Source: Corallium rubrum
Lineage: Eukaryota; Cnidaria; Anthozoa; Scleralcyonacea; Coralliidae
Assembly (NCBI GenBank): GCA_964035015.1
Contig: OZ036006.1
Span: 1,424,269 to 1,488,268 of the forward strand
Direction: 5' to 3'
DNA length: 64,000 nt
Both the position numbers and the translations under genes were made by a program. Below the pieces are notes generated by a model that saw only the letters and a list, made by a program, of their open reading frames with translations, was not told the origin of the DNA and did not search any database. Below are positions 10,992-64,000 of the stretch, piece by piece (positions within the stretch are counted from its first letter, which is position 1; each line of letters starts with the position of its first letter).

Positions 10992-13145
10992 CACCCCGAC
11001 CACAACACCCCGACCACAACACCCCGACCACAACACCCCGACCACAACACCCCGACCACAACACCCCGACCACAACACCCCGACCACAACACCCCGACCA
11101 CAACACCCCGACCACAACACCCCGACCACAACACCCCGACCACAACACCCCGACCACACCCCGACCACAACACCCCGACCACAACACCCCGACCACAACA
11201 CCCCGACCACAACACCCCGACCACAACACCCCGACCACAACACCACAACACCCCGACCACAACACCCCGACCACAACACCCCGACCACAACACCCCGACC
11301 ACAACACCCCGACCACAACACCCCGACCACAACACCCCGACCACAACACCCCGACCACAACACCCCGACCACAACACCCCGACCACAACACCCCGACCAC
11401 AACACCCCGACCACAACACCCCGACCACAACACCCCGACCACAACACCCCGACCACAACACCCCGACCACAACACCCCGACCACAACACCCCGACCACAA
11501 CACCCCGACCACAACACCCGACCCAACACCCCGACCACAACACCCCGACCACAACACCCCGACCACAACACCCCGACCACAACACCCCGACCACAACACC
11601 CCGACCACAACACCCCGACCACAACACCCCGACCACAACACCCCGACCACAACACCCCGACCACAACACCCCGACCACAACACCCCGACCACAACACCCC
11701 GACCACAACACCCCGACCACAACACCCCGACCACAACACCCCGACCACAACACCCCGACCACAACACCCCGACCACAACACCCCGACCACAACACCCCGA
11801 CCACAACACCCCGACCACAACACCCCGACCACAACACCCCGACCACAACACCCCGACCACAACACCCCGACCACAACACCCCGACCACAACACCCCGACC
11901 ACAACACCCCGACCACAACACCCCGACCACAACACCCCGACCACAACACCCCGACCACAACACCCCGACCACAACACCCCGACCACAACACCCCGACCAC
12001 AACACCCCGACCACAACACCCCGACCACAACACCCCACAACACCCCGACCACAACACCCCGACCACAACACCCCGACCACAACACCCCGACCACAACACC
12101 CCGACCACAACACCCCGACCACAACACCCCGACCACAACACCCCGACCACAACACCCCGACCACAACACCCCGACCACAACACCCCGACCACAACACCCC
12201 GACCACAACACCCCGACCACAACACCCCGACCACAACACCCCGACCACAACACCCCGACCACAACACCCCGACCACAACACCCCGACCACAACACCCCGA
12301 CCACAACACCCCGACCACAACACCCCGACCACAACACCCCGACCACAACACCCCGACCACAACACCCCGACCACAACACCCCGACCACAACACCCCGACC
12401 ACAACACCCCGACCACAACACCCCGACCACAACACCCCGACCACAACACCCCGACCACAACACCCCGACCACAACACCCCGACCACAACACCCCGACCAC
12501 AACACCCCGACCACAACACCCCGACCACAACACCCCGACCACAACACCCCGACCACAACACCCCGACCACAACACCCCGACCACAACACCCCGACCACAA
12601 CACCCCGACCACAACACCCCGACCACAACACCCCGACCACAACACCCCGACCACAACACCCCGACCACAACACCCCGACCACAACACCCCGACCACAACA
12701 CCCCGACCACAACACCCCGACCACAACACCCCGACCACAACACCCCGACCACAACACCCCGACCACAACACCCCGACCACAACACCCCGACCACAACACC
12801 CCGACCACAACACCCAACACCCCGACCACAACACCCCGACCACAACACCCCGACCACAACACCCCGACCACAACACCCCGACCACAACACCCCGACCACA
12901 ACACCGACCACAACACCCCGACCACAACACCCCGACCACAACACCCCGACCACAACACCCCACCACCACAACACCCCGACCACAACACCCCGACCACAAC
13001 ACCCCGACCACAACACCCCGACCACAACACCCCGACCACAACACCCCGACCACAACACCCCGACCACAACACCCCGACCACAACACCCCGACCACAACAC
13101 CCCGACCACAACACCCCGACCACAACACCCCGACCACAACACCCC
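10992..13145. repeat. 14-bp minisatellite, about 150 copies
   Basis: Almost perfect tandem repeats of ACCCCGACCACAAC over about 2.15 kb, with a few length variants (near 11155, 11240, 11515, 12030, 12815, 12905 and 12960). The complementary strand has a GGGG run every 14 bases. Minus-strand open frames of more than 700 codons exist in all three phases because the 14-bp unit rarely makes stops; they are not genes. Confidence 0.97.
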
Positions 13146-13202
13146 TAATGGTTGTTTTGTTATATGCAATTTAGTTTAACATCCCGCATGTGGGACAGAA
13201 TC

Positions 13203-13277
13203 TCACTTGAGTATCATGATAATCACTATATTCGACTGTGTGAAGGAATGATGATTATCATGATACTCAAGTGAGAG
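13203..13277. repeat. Hairpin palindrome
   Basis: CACTTGAGTATCATGATAAT and its reverse complement flank a loop of about 30 bases. Confidence 0.75.
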
Positions 13278-13328
13278 GACATGTTGGCCTTCGGCAGCAA
13301 CAAATAGGCCATTATTTGAGATGGCGTT

Positions 13329-13970
13329 ATTCTAGGGTTTCGGCTAAGACCCCGTTTACACTAGAGCAAAAGTTTCCGGATTCGTAAATGTTTCAGGATT
13401 CACTTCGTACCGAGTATTCGGATTCGTTAGGTGTTTACACTGACAACAGTATTCGCAGATTCGGCCCTTTACACTAAACTCGGAATTCTTTTGGTTCCAC
13501 CGCAACCTCGCATACCTGCATGACTACGAGCGGAAAGGAGCATCCGAATTCAGCGGAATAACCGTTCACACTACGTATATTGTCTCGGATTCAAAAGTAT
13601 TCGGACACGAAGTTTCTACATTTTTTTCCGGATTCGAAATCTCCGGATACGTGATCAAACCGGAAAGTTTTTATTCCGGATTCATTCTTTTGTGTGTAAA
13701 CGGCAAAACGAATCGGGTACTAAATCGTTCCGGATTCGTCACGAATTCGAAAACTTTTGCTCTAGTGTAAACGGGGTCTCAAAGTGACCCGTACAGTTCT
13801 TTCGCAGCTTTTCCAAAATATGTCGTCAAATATGTTTTTCCAAAAAGCCAGGGGGTAAACCAGACTTCTGATTAGGGTTAGGGTTTATGTTGTGGTTAGG
13901 GTATCGAAAAGATGCCTTTGAGTCATAGATGCCTTTGAGTCATCCCTTTTAGCCGAAACCCTAGAATACT
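13329..13970. mobile_element. Nested foldback elements
   Basis: The outer arms are CTAGGGTTTCGGCT near 13331 and its complement near 13953. Inside, 13348-13778 begins GACCCCGTTTACACTAGAGC and ends with the reverse complement of the same. The interior of the inner element is rich in CGGATTCG words. Neither has coding capacity, which fits MITE-in-MITE nesting. Confidence 0.65.
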
Positions 13971-14084
13971 GGCAAAGTATTCTGGTAGTTGTTGTTCACG
14001 TTCACCCAACGCCTCGTATGTCAACGTGCAAATGGTCTATTAATTGAACAGCATGACGTAAACAACAAATTATTCGCTTAGGGC

Positions 14085-15300
14085 CTGTTTATATGCATGG
14101 AGGCGTAGACGGACGGCCAACCTCGATAAAAGTGTCTCAAAAACACCGTTGATGGTATTTTTTGTTACAAGCAGGTAACCATGCCAGATAGTATCGGATA
14201 GCGTATATTTTGAAGGTGAGGGGGGTTACCAGTCGTAATTTGAAATTTATATACTAAAATTTGGGTTTTTTTTAAAAGCACACTGAGATGAATGGGATTT
14301 CTACGGAGTTATGCAAACTATACGTACATATTCGTAATTTACTTCGTTTTATTTTGGTAATTTGCCGATACCCCCATGTACGTAATGTTAAAGCTGAGCT
14401 TTTGTACTATGCAGTACAGTGTTTCTCATGATATCTTCAGCACTAACTCACCGGATCAACAGTGCTATCTTGTGATACATGCATGCACGGATGGTAACCG
14501 GCCTAGTCATTTTGATTAATATCTAAGCTACATTTCTATGGTAGTTACCTGTTTGTAACAAAAAGTTGGCTGCTTGTTATGGCTGTTTTTCGAAGTGTTA
14601 TATTTAGGTGAATTTGCGCCATGTTTCTTGTTTGTTTATGATTGTGAGTTATGCGAATTAGAATAATCAGAACTTCAGGTAGCATTCTCAATTTAGCCAA
14701 TCCAAATAAAACACAAACGTATTAGGCAGCACTTTACAGATATCCCATTCATCATATTGTGCTTCCAAAAATCTCCAAATTTTAGAATATAAATCAATAA
14801 TTACGACTGGTAACCCCCCTTACCTTCAAAGTATACACTATCCGATATGATTTATCATGGTTAGGCCTACCTTCTTGTAACAAAAAATGTCATCAAAAGT
14901 AATATTTTGAAGCTCGTTTTGAAGCCTTGGCCGGTCGTCTAGCGAGTCACCCGCGGCCAGCCGAGTTACTTGGCACATGGCGAGTTCCCGATCGGTAGAG
15001 GAAACACTGTTACGTTTTCCCCACTGCAGTGTTTATATGAGACAGGCGGGTAACTCGCCCAGCTGGCGAGAACTCGGTACTGGCAGCCGGGATCTCGGCA
15101 AGGCGGAATAAACATTTCCCCATATAAACGCAATACTTTTCCCCGGGTATTAAACTCGGCATAGCGGGATAAATTCTTTATGTCACTTTGGGGATGATAA
15201 ATCATCTCAAACATTACAACTTGCCAGGTAACTTGCTTTCATGTAAACAGAATGTAAAGTTTATCGGCAAACTGCGGGTAACTCGGCTAATTAACGTTCT
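14085..15300. mobile_element. Nested foldback region
   Basis: A foldback spans about 14160-14890, with arms containing GGTTACCAGTCGTAATT and TATCGGATAG. Around it are sequences with GTTTATATG and CATATAAACG and repeated AACTCGG/GGCGAG words, like the TATAAAC-ended elements near 30.4, 45.2 and 59.4 kb. No gene is supported. Confidence 0.5.
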
Positions 15301-15490
15301 GGTAGAATACTCAAGAGAGTCATTTTTATTGAAAAAGAGATTATCATTAATGCCTTGAAGCCTTTGTTTTGTTTTTTAATTTCGAACGGTAATAATTTAA
15401 TGTACGTACACAGTTGTTTCTATACGTTCTTTCGGCAAAGCTACCCATAAACACAGCACGCTATTCTCAATACCTCTCGTTACTCGGATG

Positions 15491-15500
15491 CTATATAAAG
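15491..15500 (+). promoter_or_regulatory. Possible TATA box
   Basis: CTATATAAAG lies about 190 bases upstream of the ATG at 15689. The spacing would allow a short 5' leader. In an AT-rich genome such matches arise by chance, so this is tentative. Confidence 0.35.
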
Positions 15501-15688
15501 TTGTTTGATGGCTATAGATTCAAGCTTGAATTGCAGCATTTGTAATAACAGTACTTGAGACAGAAACGGCAAAACGTTTGGGTGACAGACAAGATTAGAG
15601 GATTGGCTGACCTACCGAAAGTCTTCAAACAGACAAAAGCTTGTGTTTAATACACTTGAAAGGATCCTATATATAATATACGTTGACT

Positions 15689-16741
15689 ATGAAGAACTGT
15701 TCGCCGAGGTTTAAGTACGAATTCGATACAGTCGACACCGTTGCTATGAGGAACGTCTCCGAAAAGCGAAAACTCAAAGAACATTTGGGCGAACTAGAAA
15801 AAGAGCTACACAACAATCTGGTACGAATGGAGACCGAGATGTTGTCCATGCGTTTAGAAAAGAGCGAGGTGGAAACTCAAAAGGGAAACACGAAGCCCAA
15901 TGATATCTACAATAAAGGCGGGAAAAGTTTATCGGTTGGAGGAAGAAAGAAGAAGGCAGCTGGACAGTGTAAGGAAACTCAAAGGAAACGTTGTGAAGTT
16001 ACAGACGGAGCCAAAACGGATCAATTATCACGAAATCCTTCAGGGTCGTTTAAAAGCTTGCCGAAGATAACGACAACGCCTTCTTTGACAACAAAACAAG
16101 TACTGTTCGACTACGAAAAAGAAAGTCTTTGCCGCCGCGCGACACCGATGCAGCGAGCAAAGTCGATGGAGACCATCTCTGAACTCGGACAAAAAGAGTC
16201 GCAGGCCGAAAGGCGTATTCTGACGTCACTTCATTGCCCGCGGTCAGGAGTGAAGCTGGCTTCGGGCAACAGACCTCCGACACCGCAGGCTCGCAGCCCT
16301 ACTCGACTTTCTTTGCCGAATTGGAATCAGCGTAGACGTTCGTGGGGTTCCAGAAATGAGTCACATAGGTTACTGGTGCCGCTTCCTGACGAGTATAGCC
16401 CAAAAACGAGCTTGAACCGGGCCCGTAGCGTACCAAACGTGGCCGAGCTCGCAGACCTCGCAGATTTCAACGCGCTAAGAGCGCATAACAAAGGCAATCT
16501 TAATGGCGGCAAAGAATGTAAGAAAGGCGCCAATGGAGTCGAACTTGGTGTAACAAGCCAAAACATGACGCAAAGGGTGCCGGGATTTCACGTCACTGAT
16601 TTCGACAAGCGAGGTATAGGACTGGAGTTACTAGAAGATGGTGTCCCGGATCAGAATGATATGAAGAAGATTAGATATTTGAGACATAAAGACGAAGCTC
16701 AGAGTAAAGAAACAGAAAATATATTGTCAGTCTTTGACTAG
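15689..16741 (+). CDS. Unrecognised basic, serine-rich protein with N-terminal coiled coil
   Basis: A single open frame of 350 residues, starting at ATG 15689 and ending with TAG. Its codons look protein-like and its composition differs from the surrounding AT-rich DNA. I do not recognise the family. Residues about 22-65 are charged and heptad-like (KRKLKEHLGELEKELHNNL), predicting a coiled coil. The middle is basic and low in hydrophobics, with several Arg-x-x-Ser sites (RAKSME, RRRSWG, RARSVPNVAEL); RARSVP resembles sites for basophilic kinases and 14-3-3 binding. There is no signal peptide or membrane segment. It may be a cytoskeletal or signalling scaffold, but that is a guess. An upstream non-coding exon is possible. 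The F-box gene converges on it from the right. Confidence 0.7.
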   Translation: MKNCSPRFKYEFDTVDTVAMRNVSEKRKLKEHLGELEKELHNNLVRMETEMLSMRLEKSEVETQKGNTKPNDIYNKGGKSLSVGGRKKKAAGQCKETQRKRCEVTDGAKTDQLSRNPSGSFKSLPKITTTPSLTTKQVLFDYEKESLCRRATPMQRAKSMETISELGQKESQAERRILTSLHCPRSGVKLASGNRPPTPQARSPTRLSLPNWNQRRRSWGSRNESHRLLVPLPDEYSPKTSLNRARSVPNVAELADLADFNALRAHNKGNLNGGKECKKGANGVELGVTSQNMTQRVPGFHVTDFDKRGIGLELLEDGVPDQNDMKKIRYLRHKDEAQSKETENILSVFD

Positions 16742-18210
16742 AAGTTGACATTGATCTTGATCGGATAGTTTTTATGGATTTAAGGTTACTGTATGTAGAC
16801 CTTCAAACCATAACTTTTTAAATTTTTTTTATTCGCTGAAAGTGAAGCATTTTATACGGGCTTTCAGATTCTGGAAAGGAAATCATGTTTTTTTGTGCCT
16901 TAAAAAAAGTGCATTATTTACTTTGTGTGAATAAGTGACAAGAGGTTTCTTTCACACGTTTTTTTCTCAAAGAAATGTATTGAGCTAAAGTAGGAACTTT
17001 AAAAAGCTATAAGTGCATGAACACGAATTTATCAGAATCATCTGAAAATTGCTATTTGGGTAAACGAATATTCTGGTGAAAAATCGTTTCTGGGAATTGT
17101 AAAATTTTGAATATTTATCGTTTTACGGCCTTTTATGCAAGCCCATTCAACCTTCTGTTAACCTGAATGTCAGGCCTTTATTTGTTCTCGCCTTCCGCTA
17201 AACCCGGCAGGCACACACTGGATATGAAGTTTACATTTGCAAAATTGGTGAAAAAAAATTGGTAAAAAAGTATCCTTGTTTAGTTTTGTCGCTAAATAAC
17301 GAGTTTTAAGTTTATGTATTTGTATAAAAATACCAACATTACACATTTAGTTAGAAATGATAATTCCAAGCTCTTTAATTTTTTGAATTTCTTGATATGG
17401 CTTTAGAAGTTCAAAAGACTTTTTGTTGAGAAAGGAGAATCATTCCTCATGAAAATTGACAAGAAATTGTCTTCTTAACAAAGAAACTTAATCAATGACT
17501 TTTTGTTTCTGGATAACTACTGGAAGCTTGCTGGATAATTCGTTTTGAACGATATAGATAAATCCAATATGTCGGATTTATAAGGGAAAATTATTGTAAT
17601 TATATAAAAATTGACCCCTGTGACGAATTAAACCCGTAAGTTTCTTATCACCGGTGAGACGGAGGTTTGGACATGTATGGTGAGACGCTCTACTAAACCA
17701 TTGAGCTATATACTCAGACTCAGATGATTTGAACTTAGATTGAACTATATGTATAAAACATCACATAGCAGTATGGGTCTGAGACCCGCTTGGGAACTCA
17801 CAGAAATTTTTCTGAGTAAAATGGCTCGAAGAACAATGTTCATTTCCGAGCTAGCACATCCATCTCTTGTTATATTTTATTGCTGAAAATAACAATATTG
17901 AAAAACATAATTATTATTTTTATTAATAGTATAAGTATATCTTCAAATTCAGATTTCTAAAATTAAGGAGACACGAATTATGAAGTGCAATGATAATTTT
18001 ATAATTTGTCGGATTAATATTTGCTATCATAATATATTCGTTATTGTAGCATTTGTAACGATTAGAACATCCGCATTTAATTATTAGCGAATCGGTTGTT
18101 TATTTCAGTGTTTTTTTTACCGATATTCGTTATAAGTTCAGTGTTTCAGTTGGCGTTATTCTCTAGCTACGAGTAAATTAGTCGTTCAGCTTTGTACAAA
18201 TATAGTGATA
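16742..18210. other. Intergenic, two interspersed repeat fragments
   Basis: AT-rich sequence between convergent genes. It holds a GC-rich repeat at 17160-17213 that matches 7160-7225 inverted, and a tRNA-like segment at 17627-17716. Nothing else is recognised. Confidence 0.5.
17627..17716 (-). mobile_element. tRNA-like SINE head
   Basis: Read on the minus strand it contains TAGCTCAATGGTTTAGTAGA followed by GCGTCTCACC, which resembles a tRNA D-arm and A box. GGGTTTAATTCGTC lies about 55 bases later and resembles a B box. A tRNA-derived SINE relic is more likely than a functional tRNA because the stems do not pair well. Confidence 0.45.
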
Positions 18211-18216
18211 CTTGTT

Positions 18217-18226
18217 TTTATTTATT
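18217..18226 (-). terminator. Polyadenylation signals of the F-box gene
   Basis: Two overlapping AATAAA hexamers on the minus strand, about 85-95 bases after the stop codon of the F-box gene. Confidence 0.6.
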
Positions 18227-18310
18227 ATTTATTTCGATCTAAAGAATAAAATTGAATTTACTGATTCGACATAAAGCTATATATAACTCGATTCAATGAA
18301 TTGTCTGATC

Positions 18311-19738
18311 TCACCACAAATAGAAAAGCCTGTTCATAACCGCATCCAATGTAACATCGGGCGCAGGTAGTACGCACTGCCATCGTTGAGTGATCTTCGC
18401 CGTCGTGTTTACTCGTATACTGGAGACAAGCGTCGTCAAGGTCGGGTCAGGCTCGCATAGGTTGATCCTCTCCAAGCGCGTACAACCGCTGAGAAGGCGT
18501 CCGAACAACTGTCCATCGGTGTACGGGTTCAGCGAGAGAAAATTAATAAGCGACAGCGCTTTGAGGTGCGGGCAATGCCGGACCAGATTAGGAAACAGGA
18601 AACTCTCTGAAATAGAAGCCTTTCCAAATGCGCCGAATTCTAGGATTTCTAACTTCGGCACGCAGTCCAAGAGTTCGGCCATTGCGCTGCAGTTGATGTG
18701 TGACGATTGATAGATCCCCAGACACTTGAGTGATGGACAGCTTTTCAAGAACTCGCGCAGAACTTGCGGCGTGATGTTCATGCTCCAACGAATGTCCAGC
18801 ATCTCGATCTTGGCGCTTGAACCGTAGCTGACCATAGCTATGAGAACGCTGTCCGTGACGGCGCGACCGATACCGCAGTAGGACAAATTCAGATAGCGGA
18901 AAGTCTTGATTTGCGTCAGTAGTCGAACCAAGCCGCTCCTTGTGAGGTGAGTGCACGCGGAGATGTCGATCTCTTCCAAGTGTGTTTGTGCCCAGAGTTG
19001 GCTATCGAAGCAACTGTCGCGTATCGGGGTGTAGCGCAGAAGGAGTGTGCTCAGCAGACTACACTTTCGCAACAAATCCTCGAACGTCGTCCCGTAGATG
19101 TTTTTGCATCCGTTCAGGCAAAACGATTCGAGTTTCGGGCAGCACATAGCTATCGTTTGGACGTGTTCGTCTTTCATCGCTTCGCAGTTCGTGCAATCCA
19201 GGATCGTCAGGTTTTGCATTTTGACGAACATTCGAGGCACGGCTCCTTTGGACGAATGGCTCCCGATTCCAAGATACTTTAGTTTCGTGAAATGCCGTGG
19301 GATCCGTTTCAGGAACGCGAAGTCCCCCCGAGCCGGTCTCAGTTCGAGTAATTCTAGATTTGGCGGGAAGTTGACCTCGTCGTTGGAGTAAACGAACTTC
19401 GAGCCTTTCCCGAAAATCACACTGTGCAAGTTCTTGCAACTCTTTGATAACTGTCGAAGCATTTTACTGGTTACAGCGCAGTTTGATAAATTTAAATGTC
19501 TCAACGCTGGTCCGAGTCTTGACTTGACCATTAACTGAAAGGATTTATCGTCCAATGTACGAGCGTGTTTTTCTAGATTCACCGAACGCCAGATGCTCGG
19601 ATCGTAAGATATTCTTCGCCATGTTCTAGAAACTTTCGAAGCCTGGCCTAAATCAGTTATGGAAAGTTGTGTGAATATCCGAAGCATAAGACTGTCCGGT
19701 AATCGATCCATCCAACAAAATCCTTTTGGTCTTCGCAT
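18311..19738 (-). CDS. F-box/leucine-rich-repeat protein (FBXL type)
   Basis: An intronless frame of 475 residues from ATG 19736-19738 to TGA 18311-18313. Residues about 9-50 form an F-box, with LPDSLMLRIFTQLS, then SKVSRTWRRIS and PSIWRSVNL. This domain binds Skp1 in SCF (Skp1-Cullin-F-box) ubiquitin ligases. Residues about 75-430 hold roughly a dozen degenerate leucine-rich repeats of the cysteine-containing kind (LRHLNLSNC, LTILDCTNC, FRYLNLSYC, LEEIDISACTHL), which would form the substrate-binding arc. There is no membrane segment. The GC-rich codon use stands out from the flanks. The substrate cannot be predicted. Lack of introns may mean an old retrocopy or a lineage with intronless FBXL genes. 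It lies head to head with the USP48-like gene, 1.8 kb apart. Confidence 0.9.
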   Translation of the reverse strand: MRRPKGFCWMDRLPDSLMLRIFTQLSITDLGQASKVSRTWRRISYDPSIWRSVNLEKHARTLDDKSFQLMVKSRLGPALRHLNLSNCAVTSKMLRQLSKSCKNLHSVIFGKGSKFVYSNDEVNFPPNLELLELRPARGDFAFLKRIPRHFTKLKYLGIGSHSSKGAVPRMFVKMQNLTILDCTNCEAMKDEHVQTIAMCCPKLESFCLNGCKNIYGTTFEDLLRKCSLLSTLLLRYTPIRDSCFDSQLWAQTHLEEIDISACTHLTRSGLVRLLTQIKTFRYLNLSYCGIGRAVTDSVLIAMVSYGSSAKIEMLDIRWSMNITPQVLREFLKSCPSLKCLGIYQSSHINCSAMAELLDCVPKLEILEFGAFGKASISESFLFPNLVRHCPHLKALSLINFLSLNPYTDGQLFGRLLSGCTRLERINLCEPDPTLTTLVSSIRVNTTAKITQRWQCVLPAPDVTLDAVMNRLFYLW

Positions 19739-19978
19739 GAAAACAATAGTTTACATTGAGGAGTTCTCTCTTTTTCCGTGCTTTCAGTAGAAGAATCCAA
19801 CGAAGTTTTGCTTTGTTACGTCAGCAAATCAATCGTTGGGTTCGAAAGCTCGCGTGTTCAAACGGCGCACGCTTCGTGATCTGGCGTCATGAATTACGCG
19901 TCCGTTTAGGTCCCAGGCTCACGAAATGAATAGTCAAACGCGCTATTAATTTTGCTATTTATAAACTTTGAAAGTCGA

Positions 19979-20675
19979 ACGAACGAACGAGCAAGCAAGC
20001 AAGCAAACAAACAAACAAATAAACAAACAAACAAATAAACAAGAAAACAAGCGAACGAAAAACAAGCAAGCATGCAAGCAAGCAAACGAACAAACAAACA
20101 AACAAACAAACAAACAAACAAACAAACAAACAAACAAACAAACAAACAAACAAACAAACAAACAAACAAACAAACAAACAAACAAACAAACAAACAAACA
20201 AACAAACAAACAAACAAACAAGCAAGCAAGCAAGCAAGCAAGCAAACAAACAAACAAACAAACAAACAAACAAACAAACAAACAAACAAACAAACAAACA
20301 AACAAACAAACAAACAAACAAACAAACAAACAAACAAACAAACAAACAAACAAACAAACAAACAAACAAACAAACAAACAAACAAACAAACAAACAAACA
20401 AACAAACAAACAAACAAACAAACAAACAAACAAACAAACAAACAAACAAACAAACAAACAAACAAACAAACAAACAAACAAACAAACAAACAAACAAACA
20501 AACAAACAAACAAACAAAAGCAAGCAAAAGCAAGCAAACAAACAAACAAACAAACAAACAAACAAACAAACAAACAAACAAACAAACAAACAAACAAACA
20601 AACAAACAAACAAACAAACAAACAAACAAACAAACAAACAAACAAACAAACAAACAAACAAACAAACAAACAAAC
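19979..20675. repeat. (CAAA)n microsatellite with CAAG blocks
   Basis: About 700 bases of tetranucleotide array in the divergent intergenic space, with internal runs of CAAG at 20218-20244 and around 20518-20538. Frames in several phases (KQTN or FVCL repeats) are period artefacts. Confidence 0.97.
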
Positions 20676-20758
20676 TATTAAAACTAACTAAAATCGATTA
20701 ATCCGAAACTTGGTTAGACTGAAAGCCACTTGTTTACGTCTATTACATAGAAACAATA

Positions 20759-21460
20759 GGGTTGATGTTCGCGGGCATAAATATGTTCTGGCCCGACTCA
20801 GGCTCCGATTTTAGCCTGAGCTGCAGGCGAATTGCGTTATAACTATCACAGTTATACAACTTGTAAAGTAACAAGTTGACCAAAAATATTAGTCGAAAGC
20901 AAAAAAGGCAAACTTTATCGCGTATAACTGAGTTTCGATTTGCAGCCTTCAGTATGAAGTCAGCCGCCCTCAGCTCCTAGGCGAGATCTCTGGGTGTCAG
21001 TAGCGCTCTCCTCCATATAAACACCCTCTACGTTCACGGTACCGGACGAATTCAAGACCGGTCTCGAATTGATGCTCACAGTTGTTAAGGATTAGTTGTG
21101 ATAAAATGGTAGGCTCGTTAAGATTAAGGAAGTTAGAAGGCAAATTTAACAAATTATTTAAATATTGAAACTGTTCACAAGTGTTAATGTGATGATGAAT
21201 TTCAGGGCGTGTTCTTTAACACTTTGAAGCACTGACGACGAGTCTTTAAAGTTTATTCCGGCTCACGCCAGACGATTTTATTCGGCGCAGGGAGAGGTCC
21301 GCGCCTCAAAGTGTTAATACGGATAATTTTCCGTATTAGTTTTTTAGCAACGGTTAGTTTTCCCCTTCTCAGAGCTAATTTTAACCTTCACCTGCAGCTC
21401 AGCCTAAAATAAGCCTGAGTCAGGACAAAAACATATTTATACGCAAACATCAACTCTATA
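20759..21460. mobile_element. Foldback element just upstream of the USP48-like gene
   Basis: GGTTGATGTT, then CATAAATATGTT and CCCGACTCAGGC at 20759-20815, return as the reverse complement at 21405-21460. The interior contains ACGCCAGACGATTTTATTC, a word shared with several other sites here. Its right end lies about 100 bases before the first coding exon, so it may form part of the promoter or 5' leader. Confidence 0.6.
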
Positions 21461-21567
21461 ACTCTTTTGTTATGTTATTCCAATAACTATCGGAAGTTTA
21501 GCCAGGAACAGTCCCGCAAGGGCTGACTAGCCGGTGCACACGTGACCCGACGGCGGGAAGATGAAAT

Positions 21568-63679
<42,112 letters not shown>

Positions 63680-63763
63680 GTAAGGCTAGACCGAGGTCTG
63701 TTCATGTTAAAAGTGTTACAAATTTTGCTTTGTTTATGTGACGTAGAATGCCAATTCAATTGG

Positions 63764-64000
63764 TAGTTGAATTGAATTGAATTGAACTGAATTGAACTTT
63801 ATTTAAAAGAAGGTATAAACATCTTTACATATTGTATTCTACCAGATAGCCTTCATTAGTTAAAAATCAATAGATAATTAAGTGACACAGTTGCAGGTTA
63901 GTTTAAATTTACAGTTTATACACTCAGGCAAAGTCCTCCAAATGTGCTACTTCATTAGTTTGTTCTAGAAAATATTTTTTTAGTTCATTTTTGAAAGTTG
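63764..64000 (-). pseudogene. LINE 3' end with TTGAA tail, cut by the window edge
   Basis: Read on the minus strand it codes TFKNELKKYFLEQTN and EVAHLEDFA followed by a stop, then an untranslated tail ending AATAAAGTTCAATTC and a short TTCAA array. It matches the tail of the LINE at 42970-43443 over most of its length. Confidence 0.75.

Noticed and set aside
10882..13169. Open frames of more than 700 codons on the minus strand (GVLWSGCCGR-type repeats)
   Set aside because: They are open in all three phases because the 14-bp unit lacks stops; pure tandem repeat translation.
18390..19439. Several frames of 97-126 codons overlapping the F-box gene
   Set aside because: Shadow frames; only the 475-codon minus-strand frame shows F-box and LRR periodicity.
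19906..20701. Frames of 200-255 codons rich in CLFV or KQTN
   Set aside because: Translation of the (CAAA)n array; the same peptide appears in several phases and on both strands.

Overview
The window is animal (metazoan) nuclear DNA, most likely from an anthozoan cnidarian such as a stony coral. The support is AT-rich DNA, spliced genes with GT-AG introns, very dense short foldback transposons, Penelope-like retroelements with hammerhead motifs, 5S-derived SINEs and TTAGGG-like repeats. The taxon is inference; no marker gene fixes it.

Three gene units are supported. (1) 15689-16741 (+): an intronless reading frame of 350 residues, unrecognised, basic and serine-rich with an N-terminal coiled coil. 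(2) 18311-19738 (-): an intronless F-box/leucine-rich-repeat protein of 475 residues, a probable SCF ubiquitin-ligase substrate receptor. (3) 21568 to beyond the right edge (+): a ubiquitin-specific protease of the USP48 family. I assembled it by eye from 17 small exons, all with GT-AG borders and consistent phases, giving 535 residues that include the whole catalytic domain (Cys103, His429, Asn446). Its C-terminal half lies outside the window. Genes 2 and 3 are head to head; both belong to ubiquitin pathways, but I see no evidence of a functional link.

Positions 1-15,500 hold no gene I can support. They hold foldback elements, hammerhead-bearing Penelope relics (3.2-3.5 and 5.9-6.2 kb), C-rich telomere-like sequence, and a 14-bp minisatellite of about 2.2 kb that is split by a hAT-like element (9714-10991) with an 8-bp target duplication.

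The USP48 locus has 1,605 coding bases spread over 42 kb. Nearly every intron is filled by a different repeat: Mutator-like MITEs with 9-bp duplications, a three-copy foldback family with 6-bp duplications, TTAA-inserting palindromes, LINE 3' ends, a 5S-SINE in introns 5 and 15, a truncated Penelope element in intron 15, and long simple arrays in introns 9, 10, 14 and 16. The arrays of introns 14 and 16 are mostly period-5 and almost free of C on the sense strand. The long reading frames inside these arrays are artefacts of repeat periodicity, not genes.
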